Below are positions 8,461 to 18,847 of a DNA stretch of 64,000 bases, piece by piece. This DNA comes from Treponema parvum. Lineage in GTDB: Bacteria > Spirochaetota > Spirochaetia > Treponematales > Treponemataceae. Made by a program: the position numbers and the translations under genes. The stretch is taken from the NCBI RefSeq assembly GCF_017893965.1, contig NZ_CP054142.1, positions 744,001 to 808,000 of the forward strand, read 5' to 3'. Position 1 is the first letter of the stretch, and each line of letters opens with the position of its first letter. The notes under the pieces are model-generated. The model was not told the origin of the DNA and did not search any database. It saw only the letters and a list, made by a program, of their open reading frames with translations.

Positions 8461-11400
8461 TTATTCCAGCGACGCCGTCTGCAAGCCTTTCTTTGTACCG
8501 TATCCCAACAAAGCCGAGTTAACGTTTGAAGTGTTTTTCTTTATTCCTATGCCTACGGAATAATCAAGCGGTATTTCACTTGTGGGAACCGTCATAACTT
8601 CCCAACTGCCGGTAAAGAAGTCGTTTGTCACACCTGTCGGAACGGACGACTCTCCCAGTTTTGAAAGCCATGCGGTACGTACGGAGAACGATGTTTTTGT
8701 AAATGCGGATATGAAATAAGAAATATACGGCACGTAATATGTCGTCCCGCCTATGTCTTTTTCCATGACGTCAATTGAAATATTGGTGCCTACGGAAAGG
8801 TACGAATCCACTTTTACAACTTCAGGAGTAGTATCGCGATAATCGGAAAGATATGCGTACTTTAAATCTCCCGCTGAGGCTCCGTAGTAGGCGATATGTA
8901 TTCCGCCCTTTGCGTCCACCGCCATGTCCACATACCAGCCGGAAAAGTCCGAATCTACGAGGATAGTGTTTGAACCCCATTGCGACTGGCTTGTAGCAGT
9001 ATCCGGCGAAGTATTATGGCTCATAAGCAACGATTGGCTTGAAGAATCGTACCAGGCGACTATTGCCGTACCGCTTGTTAAGCCGTTTTCCGTCGTATTG
9101 CTTACGCCTACTGCGCTGTACTCTCCGGCGCGCGCAGTATTATCTGTTGAAACGGTGCCTATGTTATATGTGCCTGTAGCGCCGAAGCCAGCAACCACAT
9201 GATAGCCCTGTCCTGATCCGAAGTTTGTGTTATTGTGGTTAGCCAATGCTCCCGTAAATGAAAGCTGTGCATTTTGATCGTTCGGATTGCCGCTTACTTC
9301 CCCATAACGGAATTTAACTTGGTCGGTAGTACTGTCGTAATACGTCATGTAAACGTGCCCCGTTGAAGAATAATAATCAGCGGAAATTTTTGGGTTCATT
9401 ACCCTGCTCGCATTAAAAACGCTGCCGTTATAAGTATTTTCTATACAGACTTTTTTCTTTCCGCTGCTGTATGCATGGCGAGAACTTCCGGTTCCGACGC
9501 CGGGATTCGCATAGGAACCGTTAGCATATATTCTTCCGGGAACATTTTTTGTGTTCCAAGCATAAAACCCGTTATTTGCATAGCCGCTTCCGTAATAAGC
9601 TTGATTTGCTCCGCTTCCGCCGCCGCTGTCTGCGTTTAGGGCCGAGCCGTATATGCGCCCGTAGTTATCGACGGCGCATGCGGTGTCATACCATTGCGTA
9701 AAGGATTTGTCAATTCTAAACGAAAAACCGCCGTAATACATTTTTACCTCGTCCGCGCCGCTGTCGTATACAAATCCGAGCGTTTGATCGGTGTCTTTAC
9801 CAACCCTCATTGTGGGATAGCGGACGGCGCTGTCATTTACTATATCGTTAAATTTCCATACGCGTAATTCGCGATCGTCGGTTAGAAGTTTGTTGTTTAT
9901 AACGTTCCCCTCGGCATTGTAGCTGTACAAAAGCGGATTCATATTGGCGTCAAATGTAGGAGCCGCGTTTTCGTTGTTCAGAGAAGTTATGGAATTAACC
10001 GTAACGCTTAACTTTCCGGATTTTGACGGAGCCGTAAAAGTTATTGTGTCGAAACCGGAACCTCCGGGTGAGGAAATGGTTTGCGATCCCACTTTAACGG
10101 TTGAAGATGAACCGTTAAAGTTAAAGCCCTTAAGCGTTATTGTCTCGCCGCTTCGAACCGGATATGCGCCTGTAGCCGAGCGACTGAATACGGACGGATT
10201 TGAGTTATAGGCTTTATCGAGATGCGTTTCCATTTTGCTTATATACGGCACGACATCTATTTTGTAGTAAGGCGTCTTTGTCGTTGACGTCGTCTGCGTC
10301 GTACTTGCGGCGGAATTTTGCGAACTTGCATACGTTGCAGTATCGGCGTAATAAGTGACGCCGTCTATGCTGCGTTTTGAAAATCCTGCACCCGATCCGG
10401 TCGTATAGCTGGGCGTTCCTTCATCCTCCGCCATTACGCCGATTCCTATATCGGAAGATGCGACATTTGTAATTCTCGAAGTATCCCACGAGAATGTCCA
10501 CGTTACATTATGACCCGAATTTGTAAACGTATTTGTATTTACGTCAAATTTGAATCCGTAGTTGCCTGAAATACTTCCTGCAGCCCATGCATCTGTTCCT
10601 GTCCATGTGCCGCTGATGACCGAATATTCGGCCATTAGGTAATATGACGTGTGAACTGAATGATGTGTAAGGCCTGCAGCGGCAAACTTTGTTTCCATGC
10701 CGGGCACTTTAAGATACAGACGTTTAAGACGCTGATTGTCGCTTGCGGTTCCCGTAACCGAAATCTTTCCGGATGCTTTTGGGTCGCGGTCTTTAACGCC
10801 GGACGGATCATTGAATGCCGTTGTCGGAAGATCGCCTTCAAGTTCGATGTGTCCGTTTGCCTTTTTTTCGTCTGCGGTTGCCCCGAACAAACTGTTGTCG
10901 CTTGCCGTGTTCCAATAAAACGGATTTATGGCGGACTCGGGAGGAACCCCGTCGCGTACTTTTACGGCCAAGTACATGGTTATTTTAGCGTATAAACTGT
11001 CCGTAAATTGCGAAGTTCCTTCAGTGCTGTCATAGACTGATATCACGCATTTCCTAGCGCCGTCGGTAGTTCCCGAAGCAAGAAGATCTCCTATTTGAAT
11101 AGGTATGACATTCATTGTATTTAAAGTATAATCAGTGCTTCCTGTTCCTAAAGATATGCTGCTGTTCCCGCTTAGCACGGGCGTTCCTGTGTTGGGGCCC
11201 AATTCATATTTGAAACCTAAATTTCCGTTTCCGCCCGTAATTTCGGGTTTTATTTCCGAATAACCTTTAAATGTAAAGGCTGGAACGGAGGCGGTTCCTA
11301 TAGTCATTTCCGTTCCCAGGTGTTGGGCGTTGGCTTCCGTTTGTGACGCCATATATGCGGCGGAGACTACCGTCGCGGCGTGGTTCGTATTCCACTCACC

Positions 11401-14400
11401 CGAACCGATAGTGTCGGAACCGTCATAGTCCGTTCCAAGCCGTACGCCTGCTATGCGCGGCGGATTGTTGCTTACAAATGCACTCTGATTTACATAATTG
11501 TGCGCTATGGAATTTACGTTTTCGTAACCGGAATAGGCGGCGGTGTTTCCCACAATGCCTATGCTGTAGTTTCCCGCAGCGTCAAATACTACGTAGTGCA
11601 ATTCTATCGGACCGTCTGGAATATTTTTTGAACAGACGTTCGCTTCCCACGTCCAGTCCGTACCGCTCTTTTTAACGCCTTCTATCATGTGATCGCCGTC
11701 GTCGTTAAGAGGCGCCGAATAGTAGCCGTTTATTCCGTTGGAAGAGTAGGTTATTGTACCGCCCGAACTTTCGGTTACGGTGTTGTCAACTACGGATGCT
11801 ATTGCAAAGTATGCGGTCTCCGTCGGGCTGGAATAAAGCGGGGATCCGTTTATCGTAACATTCGTGCCGCTTATTGAATTGATCGTGTATAAGTAACCGC
11901 CGATCTTAACAAGACCTCCCTTGCGTATATTATTGCTTGCTGCGACGCCTCCCAATACTGAAAGCGTGTCCGCGTCGCGGTTTACGGTCAGAACCTTCCA
12001 ATAAAGGCCGGAATCATATATGTAATTTCCCGACATTAAAGTTGTAGGCGAAGAAGTTACGCTTGCAACATTGATCTTATGTCCTGTTGAGCTTTTGCTA
12101 AGCATAATGTCATAGAGATTTGCTTCGGCAGGAGCCGTAAGTCGGCGCATAAAATAGAACGCTACGCGGGCGAAACCGCTTTGATTGACACTTCCTACGG
12201 CGGGTTCTTTGACCTTGGATCCGAAAGTATAGAAATTATTGCTTTGCCGTATCGAGCCTGAAATATTGTAACTCACATCGGACGTATTAACCAATTCGGG
12301 AGCTTGATTGTCGTAGTTAATCGTAAGGTCTTCGGTTATTGTATGCGTGTTTGTCGCATTGTCTTCTGCCGTAACTTGACATACAAGTTTTCCTACGGTT
12401 TCGGTACCGCTTGTGATCTTATATTTAAAGCTCCATGCTTTACCGGTGTTGACTCCGCCGCCGCTTTCGTCCGTTAACTGCCATTGGCTTCCCGACTGTA
12501 CGTTACAATTTGAGATTAAAGTGTGCGCAGCTCCGTTGATCTTTAAAGACAATGTCTTTATCTTGTCGGAGTCCGTCGCCTTTCCGGTAAGATACCATTC
12601 TCCCTTTATGTACATGTTGTCAATATATTCGCGTGAGGAAGTTACGGTTGGGGATCCCAGCGAAGGCGATTGCACAAGGTACAAGTCGCTTATGACAGGA
12701 TTATCCGAATCAAAAACGGCAGTTCTGTTTACGGCGATACTTTCTTTACCGTCGTCGTCTATAGAATAAACACGGAAAGCGATTTTGTTAGTGCTCGAGC
12801 CTAGCATAACCTGAGGAGGATTAAATTCGTCGGATGCGTTTATCTTAAGATTCCACGAAGTTCCGCCTGAAATATTTGCAAGTATTGCAAAATCTTCGGC
12901 TCTTTCGCCGACGGACAAGGTATCTCCCTCATTCCATTTAGCCTGAGTGTTTGCGGTAGACGATACCGGTTCGTCAGGTCTGAAATCCTTCATTTTGTAA
13001 ACGTTATAACCCGCATTTGCCAAGTAATCCAAGTCGTGCGCCGTCAAGACAAACGGAGAGACGGTACCGAAGGTTTTGCCTGCAGGGTTAAAGCCGTTCG
13101 CTGTGTATATGTGAGACTCCGAAACTATCTGTACCCACGCCGTCTTTACGGTATTGTTGTCGCTTACATTGCCGCTTAAACGTACAGTGCCTCCCAAAAC
13201 TTCACCGTCCGCATCCGGATAATCTACGGTAATCGTCGGCCGGTCGCCTTGCGGATCAAGCTGAACAAGGTGTGCCTTTTCAATTTTGTTTCCGGCCGAA
13301 TCTACGGCTTTTACCCATACGTAGAGTTTTACTATTTTTGAAAAAGGATTGCTGTGATCTTGAAGAGCTGCGGTTGTCGTAACTCCGAAGTCCACAAGAT
13401 AATCGTTTAAAGTCTTTGCATGCGTTCCCGTAGCGCCACCGCCTATATCGCCGTCAAAGTACACGTACCATGAAAGCGTTGCATCGTTTATCTGCGTGTA
13501 AACGGTCTTGGAAGAAATGTCGCCCAGCGAAGTGGAAACATTGTTTTCATCCAGCCATGTAAACGCAGTGCTGCCGTTATCATCGTCCGGAGATACGGTG
13601 GAATTTGTCGAAACCGCATAATACATGGTAGAAGAACTGTCTACCGAACCGTATACGCTTACGGCGCCGCTTATAGTGGTGTTCTGAGACGGCGATTGTA
13701 CGATAATTTTAGGAGCCGTATTGTCGACAGCTAAATTCTGTGTGATATTTGTTGCGTGTCCCGAACTGTCCGTAACCGTAACGGTAAGAACCATGGAACC
13801 GCTTCCGTTTGAACATGCAATGTTTTCAAAAAGATAGTAATCTATTGTGTCAGAAGGGCCTGCTTCCGTATTTGCAGCGGTCATAGCCTTGGCGGTATAG
13901 TTTGCGACGGCAACGGGAGTGCCGTTGTCGGCTGTGAGGCCTGAAGTTTTGGCCTTAACGTGGGCAATTCCGTTTTCGTCGTTTGCGGTAAGTTTTATTT
14001 GGAAAGACGGTTTGTCTCCGCCTAAAAGAACGGAAGAATACGAAGTTGTCCATGTTTTACCGGCATTCGTAATTGCAAGTCCGTCCGTACTGATCCCGGT
14101 CATAGCGGCCGAAGGCGCGGAAGTGTCGACGCGGAGATAAAGGACGGAATCGGCATGGGATACCGTACCGAATGTATTCGTGTCGTCGGAAAGATAAATT
14201 GCGTCTACGGAATATGAAGCCTGCGACGTAAATTTTTCGCCGGCGGAATCCGTAACTTGGAAATATACTTTCTGACTTCCGTTGCTGGTGAATGTGTAAG
14301 TCCATGAATTCCCGTTACCGAGCGTAAGAGCTGTTTCATTGTTCCAATCCGTATCGGTCGGTATTGAAGCGCTTATGATCAGTTTTATTGAATTGACGCC

Positions 14401-17400
14401 GTCATCGTCGCTGACGGTTCCTCTGAGAACATTTGAGCCTATAAGCCATACATAGTTTGAGGAAGTCATGCCTGTTAATGTAAGGTTTGTAAATGAAACA
14501 ACGGGTCTGTCGCTGCTCTGATCGATATTTATGCTTCTTATTTCTTGTTTTGTGTTTCCGGCGGAATCCGTCGCAAGAGCTCTCAGCCTTACCACGGAAT
14601 TATCCGCTATGCCGTGAGCAGGGTCGGTAGTGTTGAAATTATAAGACCAATTATAGCCGTCCGTAGCCGAAAAAGTTTGCAAGAGATGCCAGTCGCTTTC
14701 CGGAGGAGAAACCGCCGTTGAAGTGGTATAGGAAAGGGCGACGCTTGAAAGCTCTTTGTTGTCATAGCTCGTCCCGCTTACGCTGATCGTTTTGTTCACT
14801 CTGGCGTTTTCAGCCGGCACCGTAAACGATACCGTCGGGGCAGTTGTATCTACGGAAAGAGACGCTATTTTTATATTGTCTATCTTGTTTCCGGCAGAGT
14901 CCGTTACCAAAGCGTAAACTCCCGACTCCGAACCTAAAGAGCTGAACCATGCATTGGCGTTCCCGCTGCCGTCGGCTGCGTCGATCGTAAGCGTCCACGC
15001 TCTTTTGCCGTCCGAATCGGGCGCGCCTAATACTAAGGATCCGTAAGAAGGAGTCGCACTGGGATTATCCGACGCAATTTTATTTGTCGTATTGCCTATG
15101 TATACCGAAACCGCGGTGACGCCCGACGCCTGTATGCTTGGGGACGGTTTCGGGTCTGTCGTAAAGCCCGTTATGGAAATATCCGCTTTGCCGTTTGTCA
15201 ATATAACGGAAGTTGAAGAAGATTCTATTGTGGGGGCCGTAGTGTCTATGTTGATAGTGTATGTTTTTACCGCCGAAACGTTGCCTGCGTTATCGGTCGC
15301 GGCAATGTAAAGTATATTGCTCCCTTCCGCAAAGCCTGAAATCGTCGCCGAAAAAGCGCAAAATTCGCCTTTCGCCGAGGCAGGGTTTACAAACCCGTCC
15401 GCCGTAAGAGTTCCGTCAGGGTTTAGGGTTGTGTTTATGGAATTATTTAAGTTGTAATAAACGGCTGAAATTCCGCTTCCGTTTTCCTCAAAGTAATCGG
15501 TGATTTTTAACGCCGTTGAATTATACCAAGTCGCACCTAAAGAATCGTAGTCGGTTGAGTTGACCTCTGCCTTATGAGTTGCGTCGTTTTTGATTGCCGG
15601 CGCCGTATTATCTATTGTGTAATTGATCGAAGAAGAAGTTTCCTGTCCGTATTTGTCTTTTGCGGAGTAGGTAAGCGTTACGGTTTGGCCTTCAGTTCCG
15701 GCGGCGGTTATCGTATCAGTCCACGGCTTTTCTGGAACCGGCGGCGCGGGAGTATCGAAGGCGGGGTTTGTCGGAGTATCTGGGCTTCCGTGATTGCTTT
15801 TACCGCTGAGAGTTACAGCCGTTTTGTCGGAAGCTGTTCCCGTAACTTTAAAGATTTGTCCTGTTTTGTAATAGGAACCCGATGTATTGTTTATAACAAG
15901 CGTCGGAGATCCCTTGTCTACCGCGACAAAGAAATTTTTCTTTGTAATATTAGTACTGGGAACAGGCTGGGCGTTTGATTCCGCTGCAAAGCCCGTCCTG
16001 TCAAGCACCGTAAATTGAATTTCATATTCACCTTCTGTGGACGGCAAGCTGTAACTGAAAGGATAGGTGGAGGAATTTCCGCCTGTAAGAAGCGTAGTTT
16101 CGGTAAAAGGATCTGATGAATTTGCCGTTCTGTAACCGATTGAAACTTTTGCGACGGCGTCGTCATCGGAAATAGTTCCCAAAAGCTTGTTGTTGCTTGT
16201 CACTCCGAAAAGATTTCCGTAATAAGTGTTTCCTACCTGATGTACCGTTGCGCTTATATTTGCCAAAGCTACGTCATAAAAATTACTTCCGGTAACGACA
16301 GGTTTGTCGGAGGATTGTTTGACTTCCAGCGGCGTTCCGCTGTCGTTCCCGTTGTTTAAATACTGTGTTGTCGAATAGGAATTCACATTTCCCGCATGAT
16401 CTTTTGCGTAATATACGATCTTTACGGATGTGTTGTCTTGGATATGGTATACAGGATCCGTCGTACGAATTGTTTCTGAAAACGAATATTTTGCGCCTAG
16501 ATCGCTTGAAGTGTATGAAGGGGCAGCCGCACTTGCAGGCGAGAAAATCTCATAGTAAATATTTTTAAGAGCCGATTCTGTTACGGAACCGCTTATTGTG
16601 AGCTTACCGTTTACAAGAGAATCCGTTCCTGAAGCGACTATGGGACTTACGGAAGAAATGGTAATATCGGGTTTTTTCGTATCCACATGAATACGGCGAT
16701 TTCTCGTGCTTATTTGACCGTTTACTCCTGTTACGGTAACGGTTACGTTAAAAAGATATTGCCTGCCGCTGTTTGTGAGAGATGTGGTTTCACAGGTAAA
16801 GTATCCCGCTCCGTGTACAAGATCAAAGGTCCATTTATTGTCCAAAGAATTATAGATTGCGTTTCCAGTAATAGTTCCTACGGTGAGGTTTGTCTGTTCG
16901 TCCGTAACCTGTACGGAATATTGGACGGAATTTATTCCTCCTCCTCCGGTCGCTTTTCCGCTGAAAGTCATATCGCTTGAATTAAAATAACCCAAATCGT
17001 CTGCGGAATTTATGAAGGTTGAGGGTAGGGTATTGTCCCATGTTATTGCAGGCGGTGTTCCCGACACCGAAGCTTTAAATCCGTAGTATCTGTCGTCGGC
17101 GTTTGTCATCGGCGTGTTGTCGGCATCGTTTCCTGAAACGGCTATGACATAATACTTTCCTGCCGTAATAGTACTGCCTATTTGGACTTCCCAGGAATAA
17201 GAGTCCACGGAAGATCCCGTATAAGCTGAATTATCTGCAAGTTGCAGCTTAACGGCAGCGTTCGCAGGATCTGCCGCATAGGCGTCCGGGTCGTCATAGA
17301 TGGTTTGCAGAACAGCGGGCGTAAGAACCCTCTCCGTGCCCGGATCCGCGCTGTCCTTGTACGGGCCGAATTGCCATGCTTTAAGGGTTTCGGGCTTTAC

Positions 17401-18582
17401 AAGAGTTCCGTCGCGTCCTGAAATCGCGGAAACAGAAACCTTTTGTCCGCCTGAAGCGGAATTTGTAAAAGTTGCGGTTCCTACGTCTGCTGCGGTAAAT
17501 CCGTAGCCTATTACGCTGTATTTAGGGCTGGCATCCGGATTTATTGAAAATTTTGTTACGTTTGTTATATAACTCGGGTTTGTAAGTATTGCTTTTGCGC
17601 TTGTTTGCACCGATTCGGGAAGCGTTGAAGTTTCATTATATATCTGTTTAATGTCCGATATGGTAAGTCCGAGCCCGGTTCCGCTCGTACTCATAAGTTC
17701 AGAATATACCTTGTCGTAAAGATATAATTTTCCCTCGTTTGAATTTCCGTTTCCCGTTGCGCCCGATGAGGGATTTTTGTATTCTCTTGCGGAATCGGCT
17801 AGGCTTATCACTGCGTAAAGTTTTTTATTTCCCGACGCGCCGCCATACCAGGCCGCATACCTTGCATTTAATTCGCTTGTGCCGCCTGCCGAATACTTTG
17901 CAAATACGATATCGGTTCCGCCTGAAATGTCGATATTGCTTTCAGTATATGTGCCTAAGAGAGTTGCGGGGCTTAAGTTATTAGGATCCGTAGACGTGTC
18001 GTAGACGCTCACAGTCATGTTCACAGCATGGTCTTCCGCTATTTGGCCGCTTACTTTAAAACGGGTACCGTACTCCGTCGGGTCGCTTGACGCGTTTGTT
18101 CCGTCAACGCCGGGAGAACTTATTACAAAAACGGGAGGGGTATTGTCTATCGTCAATGCGACCGACGAAGTTCCCGACGTCCTGCCGGCGGCGTCTTTCG
18201 CCGTAACCGAAAAAACATAATTGCCGTCGGGCAGCGTCCAGCCGTTGTATCCGCCGGCAGGGACTCTTGCATTTAAATTTGCGCTCCACGAATTTCCTGA
18301 AATTGAAGCCCAATATGTGCCGTAAGAGACGTGAGTGTTGGTATTCGTAACAGCGATGCTTATCGAGGTAACTCCTTCGTCGTCGGAGCATGCTCCTGCA
18401 AGCGTAAAAGAATCTTTTATTATCGCGCCGTGCGGAGGGTATGATATGGAAACCGTCGGCGTTTCCGTATCTACGGAGTCTCCGAGTCCTAGATCGCATG
18501 ACGGAATGGCAAGAAAGAAAATCAAGGCTGCCGCTGCCAATACAAAAAAATTTAGGGGGGGGGTATGGAATAGTTTTTTCAT
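8461..18582 (-). CDS. Giant Ig-repeat lipoprotein (3373 residues), probable phase-variable surface protein
   Basis: Predicted exported lipoprotein. From the ATG at 18582 (ribosome binding site AGAGGG) a long hydrophobic signal leads to the lipobox AIPSC, placing the lipidated Cys at residue 29. More than twenty Ig-like modules follow, marked by TAPTVSF, GTVSDDDGV and AKDxAGN turns, to about residue 2780. An IPT/TIG-like module (SGETITLKGFNFNG) lies near residues 2790-2870. The last 450 residues carry propeller-like repeats (GIHIAYYGASAGDLKYAY and similar). The reading frame is open for over 10 kb. Nine consecutive C at 18555-18563 encode residues 7-10 of the signal peptide. An adhesin or matrix-binding role is inferred from architecture only. 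The gene has its own promoter region with an inverted repeat in the leader. Confidence 0.8.
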   Translation of the reverse strand: MKKLFHTPPLNFFVLAAAALIFFLAIPSCDLGLGDSVDTETPTVSISYPPHGAIIKDSFTLAGACSDDEGVTSISIAVTNTNTHVSYGTYWASISGNSWSANLNARVPAGGYNGWTLPDGNYVFSVTAKDAAGRTSGTSSVALTIDNTPPVFVISSPGVDGTNASSDPTEYGTRFKVSGQIAEDHAVNMTVSVYDTSTDPNNLSPATLLGTYTESNIDISGGTDIVFAKYSAGGTSELNARYAAWYGGASGNKKLYAVISLADSAREYKNPSSGATGNGNSNEGKLYLYDKVYSELMSTSGTGLGLTISDIKQIYNETSTLPESVQTSAKAILTNPSYITNVTKFSINPDASPKYSVIGYGFTAADVGTATFTNSASGGQKVSVSAISGRDGTLVKPETLKAWQFGPYKDSADPGTERVLTPAVLQTIYDDPDAYAADPANAAVKLQLADNSAYTGSSVDSYSWEVQIGSTITAGKYYVIAVSGNDADNTPMTNADDRYYGFKASVSGTPPAITWDNTLPSTFINSADDLGYFNSSDMTFSGKATGGGGINSVQYSVQVTDEQTNLTVGTITGNAIYNSLDNKWTFDLVHGAGYFTCETTSLTNSGRQYLFNVTVTVTGVNGQISTRNRRIHVDTKKPDITISSVSPIVASGTDSLVNGKLTISGSVTESALKNIYYEIFSPASAAAPSYTSSDLGAKYSFSETIRTTDPVYHIQDNTSVKIVYYAKDHAGNVNSYSTTQYLNNGNDSGTPLEVKQSSDKPVVTGSNFYDVALANISATVHQVGNTYYGNLFGVTSNNKLLGTISDDDAVAKVSIGYRTANSSDPFTETTLLTGGNSSTYPFSYSLPSTEGEYEIQFTVLDRTGFAAESNAQPVPSTNITKKNFFVAVDKGSPTLVINNTSGSYYKTGQIFKVTGTASDKTAVTLSGKSNHGSPDTPTNPAFDTPAPPVPEKPWTDTITAAGTEGQTVTLTYSAKDKYGQETSSSINYTIDNTAPAIKNDATHKAEVNSTDYDSLGATWYNSTALKITDYFEENGSGISAVYYNLNNSINTTLNPDGTLTADGFVNPASAKGEFCAFSATISGFAEGSNILYIAATDNAGNVSAVKTYTINIDTTAPTIESSSTSVILTNGKADISITGFTTDPKPSPSIQASGVTAVSVYIGNTTNKIASDNPSATPSYGSLVLGAPDSDGKRAWTLTIDAADGSGNANAWFSSLGSESGVYALVTDSAGNKIDNIKIASLSVDTTAPTVSFTVPAENARVNKTISVSGTSYDNKELSSVALSYTTSTAVSPPESDWHLLQTFSATDGYNWSYNFNTTDPAHGIADNSVVRLRALATDSAGNTKQEIRSINIDQSSDRPVVSFTNLTLTGMTSSNYVWLIGSNVLRGTVSDDDGVNSIKLIISASIPTDTDWNNETALTLGNGNSWTYTFTSNGSQKVYFQVTDSAGEKFTSQASYSVDAIYLSDDTNTFGTVSHADSVLYLRVDTSAPSAAMTGISTDGLAITNAGKTWTTSYSSVLLGGDKPSFQIKLTANDENGIAHVKAKTSGLTADNGTPVAVANYTAKAMTAANTEAGPSDTIDYYLFENIACSNGSGSMVLTVTVTDSSGHATNITQNLAVDNTAPKIIVQSPSQNTTISGAVSVYGSVDSSSTMYYAVSTNSTVSPDDDNGSTAFTWLDENNVSTSLGDISSKTVYTQINDATLSWYVYFDGDIGGGATGTHAKTLNDYLVDFGVTTTAALQDHSNPFSKIVKLYVWVKAVDSAGNKIEKAHLVQLDPQGDRPTITVDYPDADGEVLGGTVRLSGNVSDNNTVKTAWVQIVSESHIYTANGFNPAGKTFGTVSPFVLTAHDLDYLANAGYNVYKMKDFRPDEPVSSTANTQAKWNEGDTLSVGERAEDFAILANISGGTSWNLKINASDEFNPPQVMLGSSTNKIAFRVYSIDDDGKESIAVNRTAVFDSDNPVISDLYLVQSPSLGSPTVTSSREYIDNMYIKGEWYLTGKATDSDKIKTLSLKINGAAHTLISNCNVQSGSQWQLTDESGGGVNTGKAWSFKYKITSGTETVGKLVCQVTAEDNATNTHTITEDLTINYDNQAPELVNTSDVSYNISGSIRQSNNFYTFGSKVKEPAVGSVNQSGFARVAFYFMRRLTAPAEANLYDIMLSKSSTGHKINVASVTSSPTTLMSGNYIYDSGLYWKVLTVNRDADTLSVLGGVAASNNIRKGGLVKIGGYLYTINSISGTNVTINGSPLYSSPTETAYFAIASVVDNTVTESSGGTITYSSNGINGYYSAPLNDDGDHMIEGVKKSGTDWTWEANVCSKNIPDGPIELHYVVFDAAGNYSIGIVGNTAAYSGYENVNSIAHNYVNQSAFVSNNPPRIAGVRLGTDYDGSDTIGSGEWNTNHAATVVSAAYMASQTEANAQHLGTEMTIGTASVPAFTFKGYSEIKPEITGGNGNLGFKYELGPNTGTPVLSGNSSISLGTGSTDYTLNTMNVIPIQIGDLLASGTTDGARKCVISVYDSTEGTSQFTDSLYAKITMYLAVKVRDGVPPESAINPFYWNTASDNSLFGATADEKKANGHIELEGDLPTTAFNDPSGVKDRDPKASGKISVTGTASDNQRLKRLYLKVPGMETKFAAAGLTHHSVHTSYYLMAEYSVISGTWTGTDAWAAGSISGNYGFKFDVNTNTFTNSGHNVTWTFSWDTSRITNVASSDIGIGVMAEDEGTPSYTTGSGAGFSKRSIDGVTYYADTATYASSQNSAASTTQTTSTTKTPYYKIDVVPYISKMETHLDKAYNSNPSVFSRSATGAYPVRSGETITLKGFNFNGSSSTVKVGSQTISSPGGSGFDTITFTAPSKSGKLSVTVNSITSLNNENAAPTFDANMNPLLYSYNAEGNVINNKLLTDDRELRVWKFNDIVNDSAVRYPTMRVGKDTDQTLGFVYDSGADEVKMYYGGFSFRIDKSFTQWYDTACAVDNYGRIYGSALNADSGGGSGANQAYYGSGYANNGFYAWNTKNVPGRIYANGSYANPGVGTGSSRHAYSSGKKKVCIENTYNGSVFNASRVMNPKISADYYSSTGHVYMTYYDSTTDQVKFRYGEVSGNPNDQNAQLSFTGALANHNNTNFGSGQGYHVVAGFGATGTYNIGTVSTDNTARAGEYSAVGVSNTTENGLTSGTAIVAWYDSSSQSLLMSHNTSPDTATSQSQWGSNTILVDSDFSGWYVDMAVDAKGGIHIAYYGASAGDLKYAYLSDYRDTTPEVVKVDSYLSVGTNISIDVMEKDIGGTTYYVPYISYFISAFTKTSFSVRTAWLSKLGESSVPTGVTNDFFTGSWEVMTVPTSEIPLDYSVGIGIKKNTSNVNSALLGYGTKKGLQTASLE
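18555..18563 (-). repeat. Nine-base poly-C tract inside the signal-peptide codons
   Basis: The plus strand shows nine G in a row, read as C9 in the giant lipoprotein gene (codons ACC CCC CCC CTA). Any slip not a multiple of three would shift the frame at residues 7-10 and abolish the 3373-residue product. Homopolymeric G/C tracts of this length are established phase-variation sites in treponemes and other bacteria. Confidence 0.85.
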
Positions 18583-18606
18583 AATGTCCCTCTGTGTTAA
18601 AATATT

Positions 18607-18637
18607 CAAAGTTTCGCTGTAGTTGCTTGAAACTTTG
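18607..18637 (-). promoter_or_regulatory. Inverted repeat in the leader of the giant lipoprotein gene
   Basis: CAAAGTTTC (18607-18615) and GAAACTTTG (18629-18637) are perfect inverted 9-mers separated by 13 bases. They lie 25-55 bases upstream of the ATG at 18582, inside the probable 5' UTR. They could be a protein-binding operator or an RNA hairpin; sequence does not decide. Confidence 0.45.
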
Positions 18638-18742
18638 CCGCAGATCGACATACAGCGTCTATTTTGTGCAGTAAAATTCGGTTAAAATGACCCTTAGTCG
18701 TTAATCGGTATGTTTTATATTTATAAATAGTTATTTTTTAAT

Positions 18743-18771
18743 AATATACAGTATTTTTAATAAAAAGTCAC
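18743..18771 (-). promoter_or_regulatory. Predicted promoter of the giant lipoprotein gene
   Basis: Minus-strand GTGACT (18766-18771), a 17-base spacer and TATATT (18743-18748) form a plausible sigma-70 promoter. Transcription would start near 18735, giving a leader of about 150 bases that contains the inverted repeat at 18607-18637. Confidence 0.4.
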
Positions 18772-18775
18772 TATG

Positions 18776-18804
18776 TTGTGTTTTAATAAAATTCTGCGTA
18801 TAAT
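18776..18804 (+). promoter_or_regulatory. Predicted divergent promoter for the gene at 18848
   Basis: TTGTGT (18776-18781), a 17-base spacer and TATAAT (18799-18804) form a good plus-strand promoter. Its -35 box lies four bases from the -35 box of the opposite promoter, so the two polymerases would compete or share regulators. Confidence 0.5.
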
Positions 18805-18847
18805 TAAAGTCAATATGTTACCATAAAATGAAAATATATGGAAGTAT

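Noticed and set aside
10635-16166. Several frames of 60-134 codons on both strands inside the giant lipoprotein gene
   Set aside because: They overlap a long, clearly coding frame with repeated domains and show no ribosome sites; they are shadows of its codon bias.
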